This document shows, piece after piece, positions 9,049-17,873 of a DNA stretch of 59,181 bases. The position numbers and the translations under genes were made by a program. Source of the stretch: Coprobacter secundus (GTDB lineage: Bacteria; Bacteroidota; Bacteroidia; Bacteroidales; Coprobacteraceae); contig JTDA01000020.1 of NCBI GenBank assembly GCA_000803105.1, positions 1 to 59,181 on the forward strand. The letters run 5' to 3'. Numbering within the stretch: position 1 is the first letter of the stretch; each line of letters begins with the position of its first letter. Under the pieces are notes generated by a model. It did not search any database. It saw only the letters and a program-made list of their open reading frames with translations, and was not told where the DNA came from.

Positions 9049-9870
9049 TTATTCGTGCTCTTTTAAAATTGTTTCTGCACTTTCTTTGTCAAAACCAAGA
9101 GATATAGCTTTTTCTAAGTCTTTTGCTGCATCCTCTTTTTCATACCTGGCAAGTTTTACTTTTGCTCTTAATACATATATTAGAGGGTCTTTAGGGTCAA
9201 GTTCCAAAGCTTTGGCAATATCTTTATCTGCATCATTCAATTTTCGGCTATAATAATATGCTTCTCCCCGACTGATATATAGTTGAGCCTGATTAGGATT
9301 AAATTTTATTACTTGCCCATAGAGGTCTATAGCTTCCTTGTAATAGTGTCGGCACTTCATTAATGCAGCTAAACCGAGCCGAGCATTCGAGCTGGTTGGA
9401 TTTAATTTAACTAATTGTTCAAAGTCTTTTCTACACGCTGAAGTATCACCTTTTTCTAATCTGATAAGACCTCGTAAATATAAAGATTCTTCTTCATTTT
9501 CATCTAACAAAAGGATTTGATTATAATCTTGCAGCGCTTCTTCAATTCTGTTCATTTCAGAAAGCAATGCAGCCCTGTTTTTTAATAATGTTACAGAGCG
9601 AGGAGTAATCATAAGTCCATTATTGTACGATTTTAACGCCTCTTCTTTTTTCCCGAGGTTTCGCTGTATAGTTCCAAGGTTTGATAATAACAAAGCATTT
9701 TGAGCATTTCCCGGGTCACTCTTCAAAGCTTTTAATATCGCTTCTTCTGCTCCTGTCCAGTCTTCGTTTTTTATACATTCAAAAGATTTATCTACCCATT
9801 CATTGTGGCTTTGGGAAAATATATTTAACGAAAAAAATACCAAAATGATTGAAAACAAATGCCGGTCCAT
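9049..9870 (-). CDS. Secreted tetratricopeptide-repeat protein
   Basis: 273 residues with an N-terminal signal peptide (SIILVFFSLNIFSQS, cleavage around residue 20). About six TPR units follow, with typical A..D/Y.kAl.LdP spacing (for example GLMITPRSVTLLKNRAALL and ALELDPKDPLIYVLRAKV). TPR arrays mediate protein-protein contacts; no enzymatic motif is present, so it is likely a periplasmic scaffold. A perfect -7 box lies 31 bases upstream. It lies on the same strand as the HU/SPOR gene, 89 bases before it, but that gene may have its own promoter. Confidence 0.85.
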   Translation of the reverse strand: MDRHLFSIILVFFSLNIFSQSHNEWVDKSFECIKNEDWTGAEEAILKALKSDPGNAQNALLLSNLGTIQRNLGKKEEALKSYNNGLMITPRSVTLLKNRAALLSEMNRIEEALQDYNQILLLDENEEESLYLRGLIRLEKGDTSACRKDFEQLVKLNPTSSNARLGLAALMKCRHYYKEAIDLYGQVIKFNPNQAQLYISRGEAYYYSRKLNDADKDIAKALELDPKDPLIYVLRAKVKLARYEKEDAAKDLEKAISLGFDKESAETILKEHE

Positions 9871-9900
9871 AGTGTTTAAATTATATTGTATAATCGCTTA

Positions 9901-9908
9901 CAAAGGTA
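9901..9908 (-). promoter_or_regulatory. -7 box for the TPR gene
   Basis: The minus strand reads TACCTTTG, a full match to TAnnTTTG, 31 bases before the ATG. Confidence 0.5.
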
Positions 9909-9983
9909 TTTATAATTGTAGTAATCATTTAGAGAAGATAAAAGTTTTTAGGAGATTCATATTTATTATGATATAAATTTAAG

Positions 9984-9991
9984 TAAGTTTG
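9984..9991 (+). promoter_or_regulatory. -7 box for the clostripain-like gene
   Basis: TAAGTTTG matches TAnnTTTG and lies 33 bases before the ATG at 10024. Confidence 0.5.
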
Positions 9992-10023
9992 TACGTTTAA
10001 GGTTCTAATTTATTATTTTTTAT

Positions 10024-11172
10024 ATGAACAGTAAATTCCAAATAATAGGTATATTGTATCTCTTTTTTTCTGTATTCCTTTTTACCAGTTGCCAGAAAGA
10101 AGATTTTGTTGTGGAGGACCCTGTAGATCGTACAGTCCTTGTATATATGCTTGCAAATAATAATTTATCGGAATATGCAAATCAGAATATTGAACTAATG
10201 CTCTCGGCTGCCTCTAAAGGGGCTTTAAATGGAGGAAATCTGATAGTTTATCTTGATGATAAGAAAGGTAATTCCCAACTAATCAGAATAACCCAATCTA
10301 AAGGATATGAGGTTATAAAGAAGTATGAAGAGCGCAATTCTGCCAATAGCATAGTTCTAAAGGAAGTGATTGAAGATATGATGTCAATGTACCCGGCAAA
10401 AGATTATGGCTTGATATTTTGGGGACATGGTAGTGGTTGGATGGAAGGTACTACATCTCAGACAATGTACAATTTACAAAAGCGAAATTTATCGGGATTA
10501 CCATTGACTCGTGCATATGGAGTAGATGGTAATTATTGGATGAATATCGATGATTTAGTAGAAGGCATACCGGATAATATGTTCCATTTTATCTTATTTG
10601 ATGTCTGCTATATGGCAGGCATTGAGACGGCATACGCTCTTCGAAATAAAACTGAATTTTTGATAGCTTCTGCTACAGAGGTAATGGGAAATGGATACCC
10701 ATATGACCTAATAATCCCCCATATATATCGCAATTCTTTAGTTTTAGAAAACATATGTGAAAGTTTTTATCATTATTATACCCAGCAAGCTTATCCTTAT
10801 GCTTCAGTCAGTCTAATACACAGTGAAAGTTTAGATTCATTGGCTCGAGTTGTAAAAAAAATAAGAAATATGTACAAAGAAAAATACTTATTACCTGACC
10901 GTACATCTATACAACAATTTGGAAGAAATGAATTCAATAATAAATTTTTCGACATGAACGATTTCATCTCAAATGTTGTTCCTACTAACAGTGAAGAATA
11001 TAAGGAGTTCTCTAATCAATTACAATTAGCAATTCCTTATGTTAACTATACAAATAGTTTTTTTGAAATCGCCCTCGAAAAGTATTGCGGGCTCAGTATA
11101 TATATTCCTTTTCCAAATGAAAAAAACGACTTTTATGACAATTTAGAATGGAGTAAAGCTATAAACAATTAA
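10024..11172 (+). CDS. Clostripain-family (C11) cysteine peptidase lipoprotein
   Basis: 382 residues. The N-terminus is a lipoprotein signal with lipobox FTSC (Cys about 23) followed by acidic residues, so it should be lipid-anchored in the envelope. The C11 fold is clear: YGLIFWGHGSGW carries the catalytic His (H135) and FDVCYMAG the catalytic Cys (C195). Clostripain cuts after Arg; specificity here is not predictable from sequence. Such lipoproteins are common and poorly characterised in gut Bacteroidetes. The mscS gene follows after 36 bases and may be co-transcribed. A -7 box precedes it. Confidence 0.88.
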   Translation: MNSKFQIIGILYLFFSVFLFTSCQKEDFVVEDPVDRTVLVYMLANNNLSEYANQNIELMLSAASKGALNGGNLIVYLDDKKGNSQLIRITQSKGYEVIKKYEERNSANSIVLKEVIEDMMSMYPAKDYGLIFWGHGSGWMEGTTSQTMYNLQKRNLSGLPLTRAYGVDGNYWMNIDDLVEGIPDNMFHFILFDVCYMAGIETAYALRNKTEFLIASATEVMGNGYPYDLIIPHIYRNSLVLENICESFYHYYTQQAYPYASVSLIHSESLDSLARVVKKIRNMYKEKYLLPDRTSIQQFGRNEFNNKFFDMNDFISNVVPTNSEEYKEFSNQLQLAIPYVNYTNSFFEIALEKYCGLSIYIPFPNEKNDFYDNLEWSKAINN

Positions 11173-11208
11173 CTAACTCTATTATTTAAACTCAAAAAAT
11201 ATCTATCT

Positions 11209-12123
11209 ATGTTCTTATTACAAATACCTTCAATTCCTATTCCAACGACAGATACAACAAAAGTCTCGTCGTTTTTTGAGAAGTTATCCCATGCTTCTAA
11301 TATGAGCGTTCAGCAATTCATGGAACAAATGATTAGCGGTTTGATTCATGGTATCATAAAAATATTGATTGCAGCTATCATCTTTTGGATAGGCCGTTGG
11401 TTGATAAAAAAAATAAAATATATTGTTACAAACATTTTAGATCGAAGGCATGTAGAGCCTTCGTTAAAAACATTTTTACTTAGTCTTATCAATATAACAT
11501 TGATGCTGATATTATTAGTAATAATTGTCAGTATCTTGGGTGTGAATACTTCATCTTTTGTAGCACTATTTGCTTCTGCTGGTATTGCTGTAGGTATGGC
11601 ATTAAGCGGAACTTTACAAAACTTTGCGGGAGGAGTGATGGTATTGTTGTTTAAGCCATACAAGGTCGGCGATTATATTGAGGCTCAAGGACAGAGCGGT
11701 ACTGTAAAAGAAATACAAATTTTTAATACGGTATTGAATACTCCAGACAATAAAACAATTATTGTTCCTAATGGAGGATTGTCTACCGGAATTATTAACA
11801 ATTATTCGAAAGAAACCCGCCGGCGTGTTGATTGGGTCTTCGGCATTGCCTATGGTAATAATTATGATCATGCTAAAGATATATTAAAAAGACTATTAGA
11901 TAGCGATGAAAGAGTTTTAAAAATTCCTGAGTATCTGATTGTCTTATCCAGTTTAGGAGATAGTTCCGTAAACATTACGGTTCGGGCTTGGGTACCGTCA
12001 TCAGAATATTGGAATGTATTTTTCAGTATGAATGAGCGTGTATATAAAGAATTTGAAAAAGAAGGAATAAATATACCTTTTCCTCAGATGGATGTACATC
12101 TTTTTTCGACAAACGAAGAATAA
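11209..12123 (+). CDS. Small-conductance mechanosensitive channel (MscS family)
   Basis: 304 residues. Three membrane helices are visible: about 48-66 (IIKILIAAIIFWIGRWLI), 87-110 and 112-140. The third is the Gly/Ala-rich pore helix (FASAGIAVGMALSGTLQNFAGG). The soluble beta domain follows (KPYKVGDYIEAQGQSGTVKEI...) with an alpha/beta C-terminal part. MscS channels form inner-membrane heptamers that open under hypo-osmotic tension and release solutes. The length is close to E. coli MscS (286). It is followed by a weak hairpin and T-run. Confidence 0.92.
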   Translation: MFLLQIPSIPIPTTDTTKVSSFFEKLSHASNMSVQQFMEQMISGLIHGIIKILIAAIIFWIGRWLIKKIKYIVTNILDRRHVEPSLKTFLLSLINITLMLILLVIIVSILGVNTSSFVALFASAGIAVGMALSGTLQNFAGGVMVLLFKPYKVGDYIEAQGQSGTVKEIQIFNTVLNTPDNKTIIVPNGGLSTGIINNYSKETRRRVDWVFGIAYGNNYDHAKDILKRLLDSDERVLKIPEYLIVLSSLGDSSVNITVRAWVPSSEYWNVFFSMNERVYKEFEKEGINIPFPQMDVHLFSTNEE

Positions 12124-12147
12124 TTGTTTGTATATTTTATTTAACAG

Positions 12148-12187
12148 GCAAAAGAAAAGAAAGATCTTTTGTCGGCTTTTTTATTTT
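12148..12187 (+). terminator. Possible weak terminator after mscS
   Basis: CAAAAGA (12148 onward) can pair with TCTTTTG before a GGCTTTTTTATTTTTT run. The stem is short, so confidence is low. The rest of 12190-12403 holds no gene; TACCTTTA (about 12226-12233) is a near-consensus -7 box that could serve recJ. Confidence 0.4.
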
Positions 12188-12403
12188 TTATATAAAAATG
12201 GAGTCTGTTTATTGAACAGATTTTATACCTTTACACCTGCTCAAAAAGAATTTGGAAAGATATCATATAATTATATTGAGACTTTCCGTTATATACATGA
12301 CACAAAATAAATCGGTTAAAGAGTAAATAAAATCGGATTGTGTCGCGTCTCTTCCGCTTTATGCAGAAGATGTGAGATCAGATAAAAATAAAAAAACATA
12401 TAA

Positions 12404-14128
12404 ATGATAAGTAAATGGAATTACTTACCCCTTACATTAGAACAAGAAGAAATAAAGATGAGATTAGCCCGGGAGTTGTCGATAAGCCCCTCGCTATGCG
12501 AACTCTTGGTTCAGCGGGGGGTAACTTCTACAATAGAAGCTAAGAAATTTTTTCGACCTCAGTTGTCTGACCTGTATGATCCATTTTTGCTGAATGATAT
12601 GGACAAAGCGGTGGAACGATTGAATAAGGCAATGGGACGGAAAGAAAAAATCATGATTTATGGTGATTATGATGTGGATGGGACGACTGCGGTCGCATTA
12701 GTTTACAAATTCCTTCGAAACTTTTATTCGAGTATGGAATATTATATCCCCGATAGGTACGATGAGGGATATGGTATCTCGATAAAAAGTATAGATTATG
12801 CATATGCGAATGGCATATCTTTAGTTATAGTATTGGATTGTGGTATTAAAGCTGTTGAAAAAATTGCATATGCAAAGGCTAAAGGGATAGACTTTATTAT
12901 ATGTGACCATCATATGCCAGATGATGAATTACCTGATGCTGTTGCCGTACTCGATCCTAAACGTCTTGATTCTACTTATCCATACCAACATTTGTCTGGT
13001 TGTGGTGTCGGTTTTAAGTTCATGCAGGGTTTTGCCATGAGTAATGGTATGAACATAAAAAAAATGCTGTTTCCCCTACTCGACCTTATGGCTGTCAGCA
13101 TTGCTTCTGATATCGTGCCCATAACTGATGAAAATCGTATTTTAGCTTTTCATGGATTGAAACAGCTCAATTCAAACCCAAGTGTAGGTTTACAAGGTAT
13201 TATCAATGTTTGTGGCCTAAAAGATCGGGAGATAACTATCAGCGACATTGTGTTTAAAATAGGCCCCCGAATCAATGCTTCTGGTAGAATGCAGTCAGGG
13301 CAGGAAGCTGTAGACTTGTTGATTAGCAAAGACTATGCTCGTGCTCAGGAAAAAAGCGAAAGTATAAATCAGTATAATGAAGACCGCAAAGAATTAGATA
13401 AAAAAATAACAGAAGAAGCCAATGCCAGTTTAGAAAAATGTCCAGATTTTGATATTCGGAAATCTATCGTTATATATAATGCCGAATGGCATAAAGGTAT
13501 TATTGGTATTGTTGCATCTCGTCTGACCGAACTCTATTATCGTCCGGCTGTAGTGTTAACCTATTCAAATGGATTGGTTACAGGTTCAGCACGTTCTGTA
13601 CAGGGATTTGACATTTATAAGGCAATAGAATCGTGTCGTGATTTATTAGAAAATTTTGGAGGCCATACTTATGCAGCAGGTTTATCTTTAAAAGAGGAAA
13701 ATATCCCTGCTTTCATTGAACGTTTCGAAAAGCACGTAGCCGAAAATATTCTTCCAACACAAATGTCCCCACAACTTGATATTGACACCATTCTCGATTT
13801 TAAAGAAATAACTCCATCATTTTTCAAAGTGTTGAAACAATTTAATCCTTTCGGTCCAGGAAATACAAAACCTGTTTTTTGTACTCGTAATGTATACGAT
13901 TATGGCACAAGCCGGTTAGTAGGCCGGGATTTAGAACATTTGAAGTTGGAGATGGTAGATAGCCGCTCGGAAAATATTATGAATGGTATAGCATTCGGCA
14001 AGCGAGAGCACCATCAATATATAAAGGAACATAAACCTTTTGATATTTGTTATACATTAGAGGAAAATAATCATAATGGAAATTCTTCAATTCAATTAAT
14101 GATAAAGGATATTCGCCCTTCTTTGTAA
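12404..14128 (+). CDS. recJ: Single-stranded-DNA-specific exonuclease RecJ
   Basis: 574 residues, the usual RecJ length. It is a 5'-3' ssDNA exonuclease in recombination and mismatch repair, needing Mn2+ or Mg2+. The DHH phosphoesterase motifs are intact: D88-YDVDGT, the VLDCGI block, and CDHH (C167-D-H-H170). The DHHA1 domain has RINASGRM, KGIIGIVASRL and GGHTYAAGLSL. The OB-fold C-terminal part ends in IQLMIKDIRPS. The N-terminus WNYLPLTLEQEE matches Bacteroidetes RecJ proteins. It stands alone between a 280-base gap and a long hairpin. Confidence 0.95.
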   Translation: MISKWNYLPLTLEQEEIKMRLARELSISPSLCELLVQRGVTSTIEAKKFFRPQLSDLYDPFLLNDMDKAVERLNKAMGRKEKIMIYGDYDVDGTTAVALVYKFLRNFYSSMEYYIPDRYDEGYGISIKSIDYAYANGISLVIVLDCGIKAVEKIAYAKAKGIDFIICDHHMPDDELPDAVAVLDPKRLDSTYPYQHLSGCGVGFKFMQGFAMSNGMNIKKMLFPLLDLMAVSIASDIVPITDENRILAFHGLKQLNSNPSVGLQGIINVCGLKDREITISDIVFKIGPRINASGRMQSGQEAVDLLISKDYARAQEKSESINQYNEDRKELDKKITEEANASLEKCPDFDIRKSIVIYNAEWHKGIIGIVASRLTELYYRPAVVLTYSNGLVTGSARSVQGFDIYKAIESCRDLLENFGGHTYAAGLSLKEENIPAFIERFEKHVAENILPTQMSPQLDIDTILDFKEITPSFFKVLKQFNPFGPGNTKPVFCTRNVYDYGTSRLVGRDLEHLKLEMVDSRSENIMNGIAFGKREHHQYIKEHKPFDICYTLEENNHNGNSSIQLMIKDIRPSL

Positions 14129-14138
14129 TAAAGTGTAA

Positions 14139-14197
14139 AAATGTATAATCAGGAATAAATGTATAATTTATGCATATTTATTCCTAATTATACATTT
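14139..14197. repeat. 59-nt near-perfect hairpin between recJ and acnA
   Basis: The left arm 14139-14161 begins AAATGTATAAT and the right arm 14173-14197 ends ATTATACATTT. The inner parts AGGAATAAATG and CATATTTATTCCT also pair with a 2-base bulge, leaving an 11-base loop. It starts 11 bases after the recJ stop, so it may terminate recJ, although there is no T-run after it. It could also be a small hairpin element. Confidence 0.65.
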
Positions 14198-14276
14198 CAG
14201 TTACATTATTTACAAACATTTATCTTTCTATATTAAAATTGTTTGATTTTATATTCATTTTTGAACAATTTGTTTT

Positions 14277-14284
14277 TATCTTTG
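14277..14284 (+). promoter_or_regulatory. -7 box of the acn-icd-gltA operon
   Basis: TATCTTTG, a perfect TAnnTTTG box, lies 18 bases before ATG 14303. This implies a very short leader. An earlier in-frame start codon (14243) would lie upstream of the promoter and is therefore unlikely. Confidence 0.6.
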
Positions 14285-14302
14285 TGGAAAATATTTATAG
14301 AA

Positions 14303-16567
14303 ATGCAATTTGATATAGATTTGATAGAAAAAGTATATTCATCTTTTTCAGAAAGAGTTGACTTTACACGTTCATTTTTAGGCCGCCCAATGACATATGC
14401 GGAAAAGATTCTTTATGTGCATCTTTATGACAAAAAAGAATTGGGCAGTTATGTACGAGGTGTAGATTATGTAAATTTTGCACCGGATAGAGTTGCCATG
14501 CAGGATGCTACAGCACAAATGGCTTTATTGCAATTTATGATTGCAGGGAAAAATAAAGTTGCTGTACCATCATCCGTACATTGTGATCATTTAATACAGG
14601 CAGATGTTAATGCAGAAACTGACATAAAAACAGCTCTGAATACAAATAGGGAGGTTTATAGTTTTCTCCAATCCGTATCCAGTAAATATGGTATCGATTT
14701 TTGGAAACCGGGAGCAGGAATCATTCATCAGGTAGTTCTCGAAAATTATGCTTTTCCGGGAGGAATGATGGTCGGAACCGACTCGCATACACCAAATGCT
14801 GGAGGTTTAGGAATGCTTGCTATTGGAGTTGGAGGAGCAGATGCTGTTGATGTTATGACTGCCATCCCTTGGGAATTGAAAATGCCGAAATTGATTGGTG
14901 TAAAACTTAGTGGTAAATTGAAAGGTTGGACTTCTCCAAAGGATGTAATTTTGAAATTAGCAGGTATTTTAACAGTAAAGGGAGGAACTAATGCCATAAT
15001 AGAATATTTTGGAGAAGGTGCAGAATCTATCTCGGCAACGGGAAAGGCGACTATTTGTAACATGGGAGCTGAGGTTGGAGCAACAACTTCTATTTTTCCT
15101 TACGATGATAATATGTCAGAATACTTAATTGCGACAGGACGAAAGGATGTTGCAAAAGCTGCGTCTGCTATCAAGTCATATCTGAAAGCTGATGATGAAA
15201 TCATGGCTGAACCGGAAAAATATTTTGATAGATTGATTGAAATTAATTTGTCAGAACTCGAGCCATATATTAATGGACCTTTTACGCCTGACGCAGCTCA
15301 GCCCATTTCAGAATTTGCCCATATTGTTAAGGAAAAAGGATACCCTCAGAAAATGGAGGTAGGTCTTATTGGATCTTGTACCAATTCTTCATATCAAGAT
15401 ATGAGTAGAGCAGCCTCGGTGGCACGACAAGCTGCAGCAAAAGGGCTAACTGTCAATGCGGAATTTATTGTGAACCCGGGTTCCGAACAAGTCCGGTATA
15501 CAGCAGAAAGGGACGGTATCATTTCAGATTTTAAATCTATTGGTGGTGTCATTATGACCAACGCTTGTGGTCCATGTATAGGACAATGGAGGAGACATAC
15601 AGAAAATCCTGAGAGGAAAAATTCAATATTGACATCTTTTAATCGAAATTTTGCTAAAAGAGCAGATGGAAATCCCAATACACATGCTTTCATAGCATCT
15701 CCTGAGATTGTTACAGCTTTGACTATTGCTGGAGATTTATGTTTTAATCCTCTGACCGATACATTGAAAGATAAAAATGGTAAAGAAGTAAAATTGGATG
15801 AGCCTTATGGTGACAATTTACCGATAAAAGGCTTTGACGTCAAGGACTCCGGGTATATAGCACCGAAGAATGACGGAAAAGGGATAACAATAGATATATC
15901 TCCTGACTCGGAAAGATTACAAGCTCTAAATCCCTTTCCTGTACCTTTGTCGACAGATTTTGTCAATATGCCATTGCTGATAAAAGTATCGGGTAAATGT
16001 ACTACAGATCATATTTCTATGGCAGGACCTTGGTTAAAATATAGAGGTCATTTGGAGAATATATCCGGAAATATGTTGATGGGTGCAGTGAATGCATTCA
16101 ATGGAAAAACGAACTCTGTATTAAACGTACTGAATGGTAGTTATGACAAAGTTTCGGAAGTAGCCAAGGCCTATAAAGCTCAAGGTATATTTTCAGTTGT
16201 GATAGCAGAAGAAAATTATGGTGAAGGATCATCTCGTGAACATGCAGCTTTAGAACCTCGTTTTTTAAATGTAAAGGCGATTATAAGCAAGTCTTTTGCC
16301 AGAATACACGAAACAAACCTTAAGAAACAAGGAATGTTGGCTCTCACATTCGTTGATAAGTCGGATTATGATAAAATATGTGAGTCCGATACTATAACGA
16401 TTAAGGGACTGGATACGTTTGCTCCAGGCAAAAATTTGTTTGTAGAAATTTCTCACAAGGATGGAACTAAAGAGCAATTTGAAGTTGCACATACTTATAA
16501 TGATTTACAAATAAACTGGTTTAAATCAGGAAGTGCTTTGAATTATTTGTCTCAATTAAAGAAATAA
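14303..16567 (+). CDS. acnA: Aconitate hydratase
   Basis: Converts citrate to isocitrate using a [4Fe-4S] cluster; first gene of a TCA operon with icd and gltA. From ATG 14303 the protein has 754 residues, as in mitochondrial-type aconitases. The cluster ligands are C359 (GSCTNSS), C422 and C425 (ACGPCIGQW). Other signatures are VGTDSHTPNAGGLGM and the swivelling-domain loop GEGSSREHAALEPR. I chose 14303 because the -7 box sits between it and the earlier start codon, and because MQFDIDLIEKVY begins the conserved region. Gene symbol by function; the protein is of the mitochondrial rather than the AcnB type. Confidence 0.95.
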   Translation: MQFDIDLIEKVYSSFSERVDFTRSFLGRPMTYAEKILYVHLYDKKELGSYVRGVDYVNFAPDRVAMQDATAQMALLQFMIAGKNKVAVPSSVHCDHLIQADVNAETDIKTALNTNREVYSFLQSVSSKYGIDFWKPGAGIIHQVVLENYAFPGGMMVGTDSHTPNAGGLGMLAIGVGGADAVDVMTAIPWELKMPKLIGVKLSGKLKGWTSPKDVILKLAGILTVKGGTNAIIEYFGEGAESISATGKATICNMGAEVGATTSIFPYDDNMSEYLIATGRKDVAKAASAIKSYLKADDEIMAEPEKYFDRLIEINLSELEPYINGPFTPDAAQPISEFAHIVKEKGYPQKMEVGLIGSCTNSSYQDMSRAASVARQAAAKGLTVNAEFIVNPGSEQVRYTAERDGIISDFKSIGGVIMTNACGPCIGQWRRHTENPERKNSILTSFNRNFAKRADGNPNTHAFIASPEIVTALTIAGDLCFNPLTDTLKDKNGKEVKLDEPYGDNLPIKGFDVKDSGYIAPKNDGKGITIDISPDSERLQALNPFPVPLSTDFVNMPLLIKVSGKCTTDHISMAGPWLKYRGHLENISGNMLMGAVNAFNGKTNSVLNVLNGSYDKVSEVAKAYKAQGIFSVVIAEENYGEGSSREHAALEPRFLNVKAIISKSFARIHETNLKKQGMLALTFVDKSDYDKICESDTITIKGLDTFAPGKNLFVEISHKDGTKEQFEVAHTYNDLQINWFKSGSALNYLSQLKK

Positions 16568-16568
16568 T

Positions 16569-17828
16569 ATGGCTAAGTTAAAAATAAATAATGGAAAACT
16601 TTCTGTACCCGATTGTGTAACAATTCCTTATATTGAAGGCGATGGTGTAGGTATGGAGATAACTCCGGTAGCCCAAGCTGTTATTGATGCTGCTATAAAA
16701 AAATGTTATGGTGGGTATCGAAGTATCGAATGGTTGGAAGTGCTTGCTGGAGAGAAAGCCTTTAATAAAACAGGTTCATGGTTACCTGACGAAACAATGG
16801 ATACTTTTCGTGAATACCTTGTGGGAATAAAAGGACCATTGACAACTCCTGTAGGAGGCGGCATACGATCTCTAAATGTTGCACTACGTCAAGAACTGGA
16901 TTTATTCGTTTGTCTACGTCCTGTACGTTGGTTTAAGGGTGTTGTTTCACCAATAAAAGAACCACAGAAAGTAAATATGCATATTTTCCGTGAAAACACA
17001 GAAGACATATATGCCGGGATTGAATGGTTACAGGGGACTCCTGAAGTAAAAAAGTTACTCCACTTTTTGCAAACTGAAATGAATGTAAAGAAAATTCGTT
17101 TTCCAGAAACATCATCGTTGGGAGTGAAACCTGTATCAATAGAAGGAAGTGAAAGATTGGTCCGCGCGGCAATAGAGTATGCAATAGCCCACCATCTACC
17201 ATCTGTAACGTTGGTTCATAAAGGCAATATCATGAAGTTTACCGAGGGTGGATTTAAGTTGTGGGGGTATACTATGGCCGAAAGGGAATTTGGCGACCAA
17301 ATTTTTTCTATGATGCAATATGAACGCATAAAGAAAGAAAGTGGCGAATCAGTAGCAGAAAAAGCTTTGTTGGATGCTAAGGAAAAAGGAAAGATTATTA
17401 TTAAAGATGTGATAGCCGACGCATTTTTACAAAATACATTGTTGATACCAGAAGAATATTCAGTAATAGCCACTCTCAATCTTAATGGAGATTACATTTC
17501 AGACCAGTTGGCAGCTATGGTTGGGGGGATTGGTATTGCTCCTGGTGCAAATATCAATTATATTACAGGACATGCTATTTTCGAAGCAACACACGGAACA
17601 GCTCCTAATATAGCCGGAAAAAATAAGGTAAACCCCTCCTCTATTCTATTATCGGGTGTCATGATGCTTGAATATTTAGGATGGCAAGAGGCTGCAGACT
17701 GTATTGTCAATGCATTAGAATATACATTCGGAACTCATACTGCTACTGCCGATTTGGCTCGTTTTATGAGTAATTCTACTGTACTTACAACAACAGAGTT
17801 TAAGGACCGGTTGATTGAAAATTTGTGA
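16569..17828 (+). CDS. icd: Isocitrate dehydrogenase, cofactor residues favour NAD+
   Basis: Oxidatively decarboxylates isocitrate to 2-oxoglutarate. 419 residues, E. coli Icd type: IPYIEGDGVG, GGGIRSLNVALRQ (substrate serine loop), LVHKGNIMKFTEG and HGTAPNIAGKNKVNP. One base separates it from acnA. At the cofactor site the E. coli NADP residues K344/Y345/Y391 are replaced by N347, I348 and A394, while R398 (R395 in E. coli) is kept. Ile at 345 is typical of NAD+-using enzymes, so NAD+ or dual use is inferred. In an anaerobe this gene set feeds glutamate synthesis rather than a full cycle. Confidence 0.94.
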   Translation: MAKLKINNGKLSVPDCVTIPYIEGDGVGMEITPVAQAVIDAAIKKCYGGYRSIEWLEVLAGEKAFNKTGSWLPDETMDTFREYLVGIKGPLTTPVGGGIRSLNVALRQELDLFVCLRPVRWFKGVVSPIKEPQKVNMHIFRENTEDIYAGIEWLQGTPEVKKLLHFLQTEMNVKKIRFPETSSLGVKPVSIEGSERLVRAAIEYAIAHHLPSVTLVHKGNIMKFTEGGFKLWGYTMAEREFGDQIFSMMQYERIKKESGESVAEKALLDAKEKGKIIIKDVIADAFLQNTLLIPEEYSVIATLNLNGDYISDQLAAMVGGIGIAPGANINYITGHAIFEATHGTAPNIAGKNKVNPSSILLSGVMMLEYLGWQEAADCIVNALEYTFGTHTATADLARFMSNSTVLTTTEFKDRLIENL

Positions 17829-17873
17829 ATGTAGACAAATTAGATGTTTAATTGTGATAATGGCAAAGAATCA

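Noticed and set aside
12092..12310. 72-codon open frame after mscS
   Set aside because: It overlaps the end of mscS, has no family resemblance and covers the likely terminator.
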